The notes under the pieces were generated by a model that was not told the DNA's origin, did not search any database, and was given only the letters and a program-made list of their open reading frames with translations. From assembly GCA_944325495.1 (NCBI GenBank), contig CALVAD010000002.1, positions 62,001 to 126,000 of the forward strand: a DNA stretch of 64,000 nucleotides, given 5' to 3'. Source of the DNA: an uncultured Bacteroidales bacterium. Its GTDB lineage: Bacteria > Bacteroidota > Bacteroidia > Bacteroidales > UBA932. Within the stretch, counting starts at the first letter, position 1; each line of letters begins with the position of its first letter. This document shows positions 34,737 through 42,291 of the stretch, piece by piece. Position numbers and translations under genes: made by a program.

Positions 34737-35363
34737 CTATTCGGCCGATGTGGGGAAGAGGCCGTAGAGGCCGGCGTCAATCATGTCGGTCACCTTCTCG
34801 AAGTCTTCGGGCCTGTCGCCGAACTTTATCTTCTCGGCGTCGATGACGAGCAGGCGGCCCTTGTAGCCGGCTATCCATTTTTCATATTTATCGTTCAGCC
34901 CCGTCAGATAGTCTATGCGTATGGTCTTCTCATAGTCGCGGCCGCGCTTCTGGATCTGCGCGATCAGGTTCGGTATCGACGAGCGGAGATAGATGAGCAG
35001 GTCAGGATCGCCCACCAGCGACATCATCAGGTCGAACAGGTCGGAATAGTTCTCGAAATCCCTGGTGCTCATCAGGCCCATGTCGTGGAGATTGGGCGCG
35101 AAGATGCGGGCGTCCTCGTAAATGGTGCGGTCCTGGATTATGACCTCGTCGGAGCGGGATATCTCCACCACATCCTTGAATCTCTTGTTGAGGAAATAGA
35201 CCTGCAGGTTGAACGACCACCTCGCCATATCCTTGTAGAAATCGGCAAGGTAGGGGTTGAAGTCCACAGATTCGTACTTGGGGGTCCATCCGTAGTGGGC
35301 GGCCAGCAGCCGCGTCAGCGTCGTCTTTCCGCTTCCGATATTTCCGGCAATCGCTATATGCAT
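34737..35363 (-). CDS. Deoxynucleoside kinase (paralogue A)
   Basis: The 208-residue protein has the dNK-family P-loop GNIGSGKTT (7-15), the catalytic Glu in PKYESVDFNPYL, the DRT-type motif VIIQDRTIYEDA, and the lid RGRDYEKTIRIDYL. It salvages deoxynucleosides to monophosphates; base specificity cannot be read safely. The start at MHIAIAGN is chosen because the twin gene begins the same way; the upstream extension is not conserved. It is followed by the acyl-CoA ligase and preceded by its paralogue. Confidence 0.92.
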   Translation of the reverse strand: MHIAIAGNIGSGKTTLTRLLAAHYGWTPKYESVDFNPYLADFYKDMARWSFNLQVYFLNKRFKDVVEISRSDEVIIQDRTIYEDARIFAPNLHDMGLMSTRDFENYSDLFDLMMSLVGDPDLLIYLRSSIPNLIAQIQKRGRDYEKTIRIDYLTGLNDKYEKWIAGYKGRLLVIDAEKIKFGDRPEDFEKVTDMIDAGLYGLFPTSAE

Positions 35364-35415
35364 GTCTTTTGTTTTTCTGGTCTGGTTGTCCGAAAACAAC
35401 TTCTAAATATACAAA

Positions 35416-36030
35416 TTATTTGAACAGGCCGTACAGACGGGCGTCAATCTTGTCGGTTATCGCTTCAAAATCGTCGGGATTGTTCTCGAAGTCGAGATTG
35501 TCGGCGTCGATTGTCAGCAGGTTCTCCCTGTACGAGCCTATCCATTCCTCGTAGCGACGGTTCAGGCCTCCGAGATACTCCAGGCTGATGCTCTGCTCGT
35601 AATCGCGGCCGCGCTTCTGGATCCTGGCGACGAGGTGGGGCACCGACGCCCTCAGATAGATCAGCAGGTCGGGCGGCCTGACCATGGACATCATTAGATT
35701 GTAGAGCAGCATGTAGGTGTCGTAGTCCCTCTGCGAGAGATTTCCCAGATCGAAGTTGTTGGCCACGAATATCCGGACGCCTTCGAGAATCGTCCTGTCC
35801 TGGATGATCACGTCGTCGGACCTGGAGATCTCCAGCAGATCCTTGAAGCGTTGGGCGAGAAAATAGGTCTCGAGGTTGTAGGACCACCTGGGGATGTCCT
35901 TGTAGTAGTCTTCGAGGTACGGATTGTAGGTGACCGACTCGTATTTCGGGGTCCAGCCGTAGTGTTCCGCCAGCATCCGCGTCAGCGTCGTCTTTCCGCT
36001 GCCTATGTTTCCAGCTATTCCGATGTGCAT
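35416..36030 (-). CDS. Deoxynucleoside kinase (paralogue B)
   Basis: The 204-residue protein is a close paralogue of the following gene, with well over half of the residues identical by eye. It shares GNIGSGKTT (7-15), PKYESVTYNPYL, VIIQDRTILEGV and the lid RGRDYEQSISLEYL. Differences cluster around residues 80-115, near the substrate pocket, which suggests different nucleoside preference. A TAATTTTG box at 36060-36053 lies 22 bases before the ATG and probably drives both kinases and the genes behind them. Confidence 0.92.
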   Translation of the reverse strand: MHIGIAGNIGSGKTTLTRMLAEHYGWTPKYESVTYNPYLEDYYKDIPRWSYNLETYFLAQRFKDLLEISRSDDVIIQDRTILEGVRIFVANNFDLGNLSQRDYDTYMLLYNLMMSMVRPPDLLIYLRASVPHLVARIQKRGRDYEQSISLEYLGGLNRRYEEWIGSYRENLLTIDADNLDFENNPDDFEAITDKIDARLYGLFK

Positions 36031-36679
36031 GACAGTCGCATTTCAAAACTTACAAAATTAACAATTTCTGCGGAAATGGACACGCCGGCCGAGACTGCTG
36101 CACTCCGGTGTTGAATCTACACCGGCGTTGGATCCGCACTGCTGCCTTTCGAGGAGGGCGGTGTCAAGGCAAAGGCACCGGCGGCGTGACAGTCAGATTT
36201 TTTGGAGGGGTTCCGGCGCGGAAAGACACATTCGTATTTCGACGTCTTCCGGTGAAATTCGGCGGGTCAGCACATGAGGTCAGAAATGGCATTAAAACAT
36301 GATACAACAAAATGTCCCCCCGCCTGAAATTCATCGGCTACGGTCGGGGCCAATGAAAGGCGTTAAGAGGCGGCATGGCGTAGCGAATGGACGGATATTC
36401 CTTCCATTTGGTACGCCGCGGGGCGCTGGAGACGGGTCAGAGGGGCATGCCCGTAGCAGATGAATTTCACGAAGAGCGTCCGGTGGATCGGCACGCCCGG
36501 GGCAGGAGTCCGGATGGATCAACAACAGAAGCCGGCAGCTGCTCCTCCAGGCGGAACATTCCGAATGGAGCGGACTTAAGGGAACGGACCATCGGCTCCG
36601 GCCGCGCCGGAGACAGCGGGGATTTCCGCCGTTTCCGGCAAAATAGATTATCTTTGAGGCGGAAAACAAGAAAAGCATC
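36031..36679. other. Intergenic region without a supportable gene
   Basis: No convincing coding sequence, tRNA or known RNA was found in these 649 bases; the open frames present have no recognisable protein features. The left part holds the inverted repeat CCGGTGT-tgaatct-ACACCGG (36105-36125), nested in CACGCCG (36081-36087) and CGGCGTG (36182-36188). The right end holds the TATCTTTG box for the next gene. Divergent promoters for the kinases and the hydrolase explain only its two edges. Confidence 0.6.
36649..36656 (+). promoter_or_regulatory. -7 box of the metallo-hydrolase gene
   Basis: TATCTTTG matches TAnnTTTG and ends 23 bases before the ATG at 36680. No clear TTTG lies at the -33 spacing. 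Confidence 0.5.
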
Positions 36680-37381
36680 ATGAAACTGTACAGCTTCACA
36701 TACAATCTGTTCCAGGAACAGACCTATGTGGCCGCCGGAGATGGAGGGCGCTGCGCGGTCGTGGATCCGGGATTCTGCGGGGACGCGGAGCGGCAGGACT
36801 TCTTCGGGCATCTGGAATCGGAGCATCTCGTGCCCGAGGCCGTGCTGCTGACCCACGGTCATTTCGACCATATCTTCGGGGTGGCGGCGCTGCAGGAAAA
36901 ATTCGGGATTCCCGTGTACATGAACGAGGCGGACAGGAAAATCCTGGACGATCCCGAGGCATCGCTGGGCAGGCTCTGGGAACGGCTTCCCGAGCGCAGC
37001 TTCCGGATTACGCCAGTCCGTGACAGCGATGTCATCGAGTCTGCGGGGCTGAAATTCGAGGTCATAGCCACTCCGGGACATACCCCGGGCGGTATCTGCT
37101 GGCTGATGCGCGACGAGAAGACGATGTTCTCCGGAGACACCCTGTTTGCCGGAGCCATAGGGCGCACAGACCTCAAGTACGGCGAATACGACGACGAGAT
37201 ACGCTCGATCATGGAGAAGCTGATGCCGCTCAACGGCGACATCCGGATATATCCCGGTCACGGGCCCGCCTCAAGCATAGCCGACGAACGCACGGGCAAT
37301 CCTTTCCTGGAACCGTTCAACGAACCCGAGGAAGACTACGACCCCGACCGCCCTCCGATCATCATACACCCCGAGTCCTGA
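36680..37381 (+). CDS. Metallo-beta-lactamase-fold hydrolase (glyoxalase II-like)
   Basis: The 233-residue protein has the MBL metal motif THGHFDHI (His59, His61, Asp63, His64), a third ligand in ATPGHTPGGICW, FSGDTLFAGAIGRTDL, and the last His in IYPGHGPAS. The arrangement fits the glyoxalase II/YcbL-like subgroup, often called hydroxyacylglutathione hydrolase-like; the natural thioester is not known. The C-terminal tail (EEDYDPDRPPIIIHPES) is proline-rich. It stands alone between two long non-coding stretches. Confidence 0.9.
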   Translation: MKLYSFTYNLFQEQTYVAAGDGGRCAVVDPGFCGDAERQDFFGHLESEHLVPEAVLLTHGHFDHIFGVAALQEKFGIPVYMNEADRKILDDPEASLGRLWERLPERSFRITPVRDSDVIESAGLKFEVIATPGHTPGGICWLMRDEKTMFSGDTLFAGAIGRTDLKYGEYDDEIRSIMEKLMPLNGDIRIYPGHGPASSIADERTGNPFLEPFNEPEEDYDPDRPPIIIHPES

Positions 37382-37589
37382 CAGACGCAGAATTGAATCT
37401 GTTGAGAGTAATCCTGTTGCGTCCGACTTGCCGTGGCTGTTTTGCGAAATCGGCCGAACGGTAAAACTCCTTCCATGGCCGGATGCGTCGGACGGGCCTG
37501 GGCGGAGGTGGATGGTGCGACGGAAATGGTTGCGCCGTCCATAGCGAAGTGATGCTGGCGGCGAAGGATGACTGCGGCGGACGGAAAAC

Positions 37590-37846
37590 TTGGGAGCGGC
37601 ATGTTTTGCAAAATTGACCCTGCAGCGGCCTGTATGACCGATTATCCGGAACATATTGCACCCAAATAGCCGCAAAAACACCGATTTGGGAGCGCCATCT
37701 TTTCAGAACGGATTATCAATCAACTCTTTAAACTCGTACAATGCTCCCAAGTCGGCTTTCTTTGTCCGACCTGGGAGCATTATGTTTCAGAAAAACGGTT
37801 TCCCATAGGCCTGGAATGGCATTTTCTCAAAACATACCGCTCCCAG
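37590..37846. repeat. Cluster of four degenerate TGGGAGC repeats
   Basis: Copies of about 24 bases lie at 37590-37613, 37686-37709 and 37772-37794 on the plus strand and at 37846-37823 on the minus strand, with consensus close to TGGGAGCGNYATGTTTTSA followed by an A-rich end. A fifth partial copy (CTTGGGAGCATT, minus strand) is the left arm of the hairpin at 37740-37781. Copies 1 and 4 are most alike. Confidence 0.65.
37740..37781. repeat. Hairpin built from two TGGGAGC repeats
   Basis: AATGCTCCCA-A-GTCGG (37740-37755) pairs with CCGAC-C-TGGGAGCATT (37766-37781) with one mismatch; the loop is CTTTCTTTGT. It may terminate transcription between the convergent neighbours. Confidence 0.65.
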
Positions 37847-38138
37847 GTAATTTCATCCGCCGGGACATGGCGGCTTCGCAACTTCGGCCGACTGATTTCA
37901 TCGCCCGGATAGTCCACCGCGCCCTACTCGGCAGTATGGCTTGCGGGGCCGCTTTGAGTGAATTCGGGTCGATGCGGAGGCTGTTTTCAATTATTCCCAA
38001 TTTGTCCGCGCCGATTCCAGTTTCGATGGAACAGATAATCGACATCGATCAGCATCTTTGACCACTAATGAACATGCAACCCGCATGGACGAAATTTTCT
38101 TTCATACAGAATCGTGAAAGTCGGGATGCTGCCAAAAG

Positions 38139-38211
38139 CGGCGGGAGGCCGTTGATGCAAGGGAGGCTTTTCCACGTCAATCGCCTCCCGGGCGTCAACG
38201 GCTTCCCGCCG
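38139..38211. repeat. Stem-loop, GGCTTTTCC-loop family copy 3
   Basis: CGGCGGGA/TCCCGCCG and GCCGTTGA/TCAACGGC form an outer stem joined by G/T wobbles; after a small internal loop GGGAGGC/GCCTCCC closes a 15-base loop beginning TTTTCCACG. The architecture and loop start match the two stem-loops at 17.25-17.45 kb, while the stem sequence differs. Confidence 0.75.
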
Positions 38212-38232
38212 CGCCGGAACAAAACAGATGTC

Positions 38233-38335
38233 AGATTGCAAATCTAGCTGAACATGAAGGCGGCAAATTGAAAATCCGCCGCAAACGGATTACAGATCAA
38301 GCGCGACGACAGCCGGCAGATTGCAAATCTGCCGG
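38233..38335. repeat. Repeated AGATT-GCA-AATCT mini-hairpins
   Basis: CAGATTGCAAATCT occurs at 38232-38245 and 38317-38330; a degenerate version lies between them near 38262. The second copy is part of a perfect 10-bp hairpin with a GCA triloop (CCGGCAGATT-GCA-AATCTGCCGG, 38313-38335). Confidence 0.65.
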
Positions 38336-38343
38336 AACGGAGC

Positions 38344-38520
38344 AACGCGAAGCGTTGTCAATGAACAAACTATACCTTGCAGTCCCTCTCGGCACCCAGG
38401 CCGCACCAGCGGCCCCGGCGCAGCGGCAGCGAGATTCGTCCCGGCGAATCGACGCAGCGAAGCCGGCGACTGCAGCGGCAGCGGAAGTCGAGCCAACGCG
38501 GAGCGTTGTCAATGAACAAA
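38344..38520 (+). repeat. Structured intergenic repeat, GNA-hairpin family copy 2, flanked by 26-bp direct repeats
   Basis: Near-identical 26-base repeats (38344-38369 and 38495-38520, one mismatch, offset 151) each hold AACGC-GNA-GCGTT with GAA in one and GGA in the other. The core has GGCCGC-ACCA-GCGGCC, GATTCG...CGAATC, and GACGCAGCGAAG, in the same order as at 6297-6510. Stem bases differ from that copy in complementary fashion (GATTTGC/GCAAATC there, GATTCG/CGAATC here). Confidence 0.75.
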
Positions 38521-38522
38521 AT

Positions 38523-38551
38523 AGACATTGTAGCCGAGGGCTACAATGTCT
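38523..38551. terminator. Hairpin formed by the 3' end of the nucleoside kinase gene
   Basis: A perfect 13-bp stem, AGACATTGTAGCC (38523-38535) with GGCTACAATGTCT (38539-38551), loop GAG. The right arm contains the last codons and the TAG stop of the minus-strand gene. Confidence 0.75.
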
Positions 38552-39533
38552 GTCCCCCTATGAACTCCCTCATGATCGAAGTCGGAGGAATCGCCGCTAT
38601 CTCCACCGGCCGCAGCGGCAGGATGTCCTTCATGAAGTCGAGCAGCTCCTGCGCCTTTTCGTAGGCCGGCGACGACACGCTGATGCCGCAGAGCAGAGGC
38701 TCGGCGTAATACTTCAGCAGAGGCATGTCGTAGAGAGTGGACGAATTGAACACCACGTTGGCGTTCTGGTCGAAAGGGAAGATGTATTTCTCCTCGCCGC
38801 GGCGCACTGAAGGCCAGCGCAGGATGTTCTCCTCGGGAGAAATGCCGCGGGTGCGGTTGTCGCGCACTATGCGCCTGAGCAGACGCTTGTCCGTAGTGGA
38901 ATTATGCTCCTTGCGCCCGCCCGGCAGGGACGAAAGCGCGGAAATATAGATGCGGAATATCTTGTTCTGGGGGACACCGGGAGTCAGATCCGGATTCAGG
39001 GCGTGGATGCCCTCCATGAAAAGGATGTCGTTGCGCTCCAGCCTCATGGTCTCGCCGGTGAACTTGCGCTCGCCGGCCACGAAATCGAACTTGGGCAGCT
39101 TCACCTCCTTCCCGGCAAGCAGCTCATCCAGCTGTTCGTTCAGGAACTTGATGTCCATGGCGCCCAGAGCCTCGTAGTCACGCTCGCCGTTCTCGTCGAG
39201 GGGAGTATCCTCGCGGTTGACGAAATAATTGTCAAGCTCTATGACCTTCGGGTTCAGGCCGAGCACCCTCGCCTGCTGGGCTATGCGCAGCGAGGAGCTC
39301 GTCTTGCCGCTCGAGGAAGGGCCCGACATCATCACTATCGGACACCTGCGGCGGTTCCAGAATATCTGGTCAGCCGCCTGGGCGTACTTGCGCTCCTGGC
39401 GCGCCTCGCAAAGGTTTATCAGATCTATCGCCTCGCCTTCCAGAAGCGTCTCGTTGAGCTTTTCGATGGTGTCTATTCCTATCGCCTGACACCAGTCGGC
39501 ATATTCCTGCCTTGCGGCCTCGATTTTATTCAT
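38541..39533 (-). CDS. Uridine kinase-like nucleoside kinase, short form without TGS domain
   Basis: The 330-residue protein from MNKIEAARQEYADW has a P-loop GPSSSGKTSSS, the KVIELDNYFVNREDTP motif, MEGIHALNPDLTP, and the lid RLLRRIVRDNRTRG. These are the features of the C-terminal kinase half of the long Bacteroidota/Thermotoga nucleoside kinases. Those proteins also carry N-terminal TGS and ThrRS-editing-like domains of roughly 200 residues, which are missing here; only a remnant-like LCEARQERKYAQAADQI precedes the P-loop. The ATG overlaps the uvrA stop as ATGA; an upstream extension lies inside uvrA and was rejected. Confidence 0.85.
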   Translation of the reverse strand: MNKIEAARQEYADWCQAIGIDTIEKLNETLLEGEAIDLINLCEARQERKYAQAADQIFWNRRRCPIVMMSGPSSSGKTSSSLRIAQQARVLGLNPKVIELDNYFVNREDTPLDENGERDYEALGAMDIKFLNEQLDELLAGKEVKLPKFDFVAGERKFTGETMRLERNDILFMEGIHALNPDLTPGVPQNKIFRIYISALSSLPGGRKEHNSTTDKRLLRRIVRDNRTRGISPEENILRWPSVRRGEEKYIFPFDQNANVVFNSSTLYDMPLLKYYAEPLLCGISVSSPAYEKAQELLDFMKDILPLRPVEIAAIPPTSIMREFIGGQTL

Positions 39534-42241
39534 AAGACTTCCTTTAGATATTTTCCTGTCACTGATGCGGGATCCGACGCTATCTGTTCGGGCGTTCCGC
39601 ATGCAATTATCCTGCCTCCGGACTTGCCGCCCCCGGGCCCCATGTCTATTATATGGTCGGCGCACTTGAGCACGTCGAGATTGTGCTCGATGACTATGAC
39701 CGTATTGCCCTGGTCGACCAGACGGCGGAGCACGCCCATCAGCACCTTGATATCCTCGAAATGCAGGCCGGTGGTAGGCTCGTCGAGCATGTACAAGGTA
39801 TTGCCAGTGGCCTTGCGGAACAGCTCCGCAGCCAGCTTCATCCGCTGGCTCTCACCTCCGGAAAGCGTGACGGAAGACTGTCCGAGACGCACATACCCCA
39901 GTCCCACGTCGGCGAGCGCCTTGAGCTTCGGGGCTATCTTGGGATGCGCCTTGAAGAATTCGTATGCCTCCGATATCGACATGTCGAGCACCTCGGAGAT
40001 GTCCTTCCCCCTGTACTTCACCGCGAGCGTGGCTTCGTTGTACCGGCGCCCCCGGCACCGGTCGCACACGACATTGACCGAAGGCAGGAAGTTCATCTCT
40101 ATGACCTTGATCCCCGCGCCCTTGCACTCCTCGCAGCGGCCGCCGGCCACGTTGAACGAGAAGCGGCCCGCCTTGAAGCCCCGGACCTTGGCGTCGGGAG
40201 TATCCTCGAAAAGCGCGCGTATGTCGGTGAACACGCCGGTAAAGGTCGCCGGATTGGAGCGCGGCGAACGCCCTATGGGACTCTGGTCTATCTCTATGAC
40301 CTTGTCGACATTCTCCACCCCCTCGACCGAAGAATACGGAAGCGGCTTCCCCTTGTAGTTGTAGAAGCGCCCCTTGAGAATGGGCATCAGCGTCTCGTTT
40401 ATCAGCGTGGACTTGCCGGAGCCGCTGACCCCGGAGACGCCTACCAGCATGCCGAGCGGGAAGCTGACATCGATATTCTTGAGATTGTTGCCGCACGCAC
40501 CGCGCAGCACCAGAGTCTTCCCGTTGCCGGAAGCTCTCGCGGACGGCGTCACATTGGGGTTCACGACCGGACGCGGAGGACCGCTGTAGCATATCCGGCC
40601 GCCGTTCTCGCCGGCCCCGGGCCCCACGTCGACTATCCAGTCGGCGGACTTGATGGTCTCCTCGTCATGTTCGACGACTATCACGGTGTTATGCTCGTCC
40701 CGCAGTTTCTTCAGCGACGCGATGAGCTTGAGATTGTCCTTCTGGTGCAGCCCTATGCTGGGCTCGTCCAGGATGTATATCACGTTCACGAGCTTGGAGC
40801 CTATCTGAGTGGCGAGGCGTATGCGCTGCCCTTCGCCGCCGGAGAGCGTGGCCGAGGGCCGGTCGAGGCTCAGGTAGTCGAGCCCCACGTCGAGCAGGAA
40901 GCGCACCCTGTCGTTCAGTTCGCGCACTATGTCGCGCGCGATCGCGTTCTGGCGCCTGTCGAGATGTCCGGGGAGCCGCGACAGCCACTCCGCCAGATCG
41001 GATATCTCCATCGCGCTCACCTCCGAGATGTCCTTGCCGTCGATGCGGAAGCAATGCGCGTTCTCGTTCAGGCGCGTGCCGTGGCAGACGGGGCAGACCA
41101 CCTTGTCCTCGATGTCGCCCACCACGCCGGGCCAGTTCACCATCTCGGAGAGCGAACCCTCGCCGACACGGAAGAACTCGTCGGAGCCGTAGATAACCAG
41201 CGAGACGGCGTCGTCGGGCAGCGCGGCTATGGGTTCGTACAGCGAGAACCCGTGCTTGCGCGACATGGAGCGCAGTATCTCGAACTTCCTGCCGTCGCGC
41301 ATGCGCCCGAGAGGCACTATCCCGCCGTCGGCTATCGAGACGCCGCGGTCGGGTATGATGGCGTCCATGTTGACATCCACCACCATGCCGAGCCCCTTGC
41401 AGTGCGGGCAATAGCCCTCCGGGGAATTGAAGGAGAACGAATGCGGCGCGGGCTCCTGCAGCGAAAGTCCGCTGTCCGGATCTACCAGATGCTTCGAGAA
41501 ATGCCGGAGCGCTCCTGTCTCCATGTCCATGACCGCAAGAGAACCCTTGCCGGCGGACAGCGCGACGCCCACGGAACTGCGCACGCGCTTCTCGTCGCCG
41601 TCCCCGGGCTTCAGCTTGTCGACCACCAGCTCTATGAAGTGACTTTTGTAGCGGTCAAGGGCGTCCGTTTCGGAAAGGTCGCGTATCTCCCCGTCGATGC
41701 GCACGCCCGTGAAGCCCTTGCGCCGCAGCTGCTCGAAAAGCTCCCTGTAATGTCCCTTGCGCCCGCGGACCAGAGGTGCGAGCAGCAGGCACTTCCGGTC
41801 GCGGTACCCGCTCATGATCAGATCGACTATCTGCGCGTCCGTGTAGCGGACCAGCTCCTTCCCGGTCACGGGAGAATACGCCACGGACGCCCGTGCATAC
41901 AGCAGGCGCAGGAAATCGTATATTTCCGTTATGGTGCCGACCGTGGAGCGCGGATTGCCGCCGGTAGTCTTCTGCTCTATCGCTATCACCGGGCTCAGGC
42001 CGCCTATGCTCTCGACCGAAGGCTTTTCGAGTATGCCCATGAAATGCTTGGCATAGGGGGAAAGGGTGTTCATATACCTGCGCTGCCCTTCCGCGTATAT
42101 CGTGTCGAAGGCGAGAGAGGACTTGCCGCTGCCGCTGATTCCCGTAATCACGGTGAGCTCGCCCCTCGGTATGTCCACATCCACGCCTTTCAGGTTGTTG
42201 GCATGCGCCCCGCGTATTTCTATGTACTTCCCCTTGTCCAT
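39530..42241 (-). CDS. uvrA: Excinuclease ABC subunit A
   Basis: UvrA finds bulky DNA lesions and loads UvrB. The 903-residue protein has two ABC ATPase modules with Walker A GISGSGKS and GVSGSGKS and signatures LSGGEGQRIRLA and LSGGESQRMKLA. The C-terminal zinc finger is intact (CEECKG...CDRCRG). At zinc site 1 the second pair is present (CPHC) but the first pair is replaced (SKHLVDPDSG). By memory this fits a second Bacteroidota UvrA clade that already lacks the standard first pair. uvrB is not nearby. The start codon lies 13 bases after a TAAATTTG box. Confidence 0.93.
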   Translation of the reverse strand: MDKGKYIEIRGAHANNLKGVDVDIPRGELTVITGISGSGKSSLAFDTIYAEGQRRYMNTLSPYAKHFMGILEKPSVESIGGLSPVIAIEQKTTGGNPRSTVGTITEIYDFLRLLYARASVAYSPVTGKELVRYTDAQIVDLIMSGYRDRKCLLLAPLVRGRKGHYRELFEQLRRKGFTGVRIDGEIRDLSETDALDRYKSHFIELVVDKLKPGDGDEKRVRSSVGVALSAGKGSLAVMDMETGALRHFSKHLVDPDSGLSLQEPAPHSFSFNSPEGYCPHCKGLGMVVDVNMDAIIPDRGVSIADGGIVPLGRMRDGRKFEILRSMSRKHGFSLYEPIAALPDDAVSLVIYGSDEFFRVGEGSLSEMVNWPGVVGDIEDKVVCPVCHGTRLNENAHCFRIDGKDISEVSAMEISDLAEWLSRLPGHLDRRQNAIARDIVRELNDRVRFLLDVGLDYLSLDRPSATLSGGEGQRIRLATQIGSKLVNVIYILDEPSIGLHQKDNLKLIASLKKLRDEHNTVIVVEHDEETIKSADWIVDVGPGAGENGGRICYSGPPRPVVNPNVTPSARASGNGKTLVLRGACGNNLKNIDVSFPLGMLVGVSGVSGSGKSTLINETLMPILKGRFYNYKGKPLPYSSVEGVENVDKVIEIDQSPIGRSPRSNPATFTGVFTDIRALFEDTPDAKVRGFKAGRFSFNVAGGRCEECKGAGIKVIEMNFLPSVNVVCDRCRGRRYNEATLAVKYRGKDISEVLDMSISEAYEFFKAHPKIAPKLKALADVGLGYVRLGQSSVTLSGGESQRMKLAAELFRKATGNTLYMLDEPTTGLHFEDIKVLMGVLRRLVDQGNTVIVIEHNLDVLKCADHIIDMGPGGGKSGGRIIACGTPEQIASDPASVTGKYLKEVL

Positions 42242-42254
42242 GGTCAGAAAGGGG

Positions 42255-42283
42255 CAAATTTACCAAAAAATTGCATATCTTTG
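42255..42283. promoter_or_regulatory. Back-to-back -7 boxes of uvrA and the EamA transporter gene
   Basis: Minus strand TAAATTTG (42262-42255) ends 13 bases before the uvrA ATG; plus strand TATCTTTG (42276-42283) ends 8 bases before the ATG at 42292. Neither has a clear -33 TTTG at consensus spacing. Confidence 0.55.
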
Positions 42284-42291
42284 AGCCTTGT

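Larger units (their letters stand above)
37382..38540. other. Long repeat-rich intergenic region
   Basis: These 1159 bases separate convergent genes and contain no credible gene. They hold at least four copies of a short TGGGAGC-type repeat, several hairpins (37740-37781, 38139-38211, 38233-38245, 38313-38335) and a copy of the GNA-hairpin repeat (38344-38520), each listed separately. Open frames here are short, lack homology features and are interrupted by the repeats. Confidence 0.7.

Noticed and set aside
36031..36679. tRNA or small protein gene in the 36 kb spacer
   Set aside because: No cloverleaf with a T-loop sequence was recognised on either strand, and open frames lack a start signal and any conserved features.
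37590..37846. CRISPR array
   Set aside because: Repeats are few, degenerate, in both orientations and irregularly spaced; no cas gene is present.
39534..39665. Longer N-terminus for the nucleoside kinase
   Set aside because: It lies entirely inside the uvrA 3' coding region in another frame; the ATGA overlap start is in line with other couplings in the window.
41400..41500. Degenerate zinc site 1 in UvrA as evidence of a broken gene
   Set aside because: All ATPase motifs and the other zinc finger are intact, and the lack of the first Cys pair fits a Bacteroidota UvrA clade as far as I remember it.
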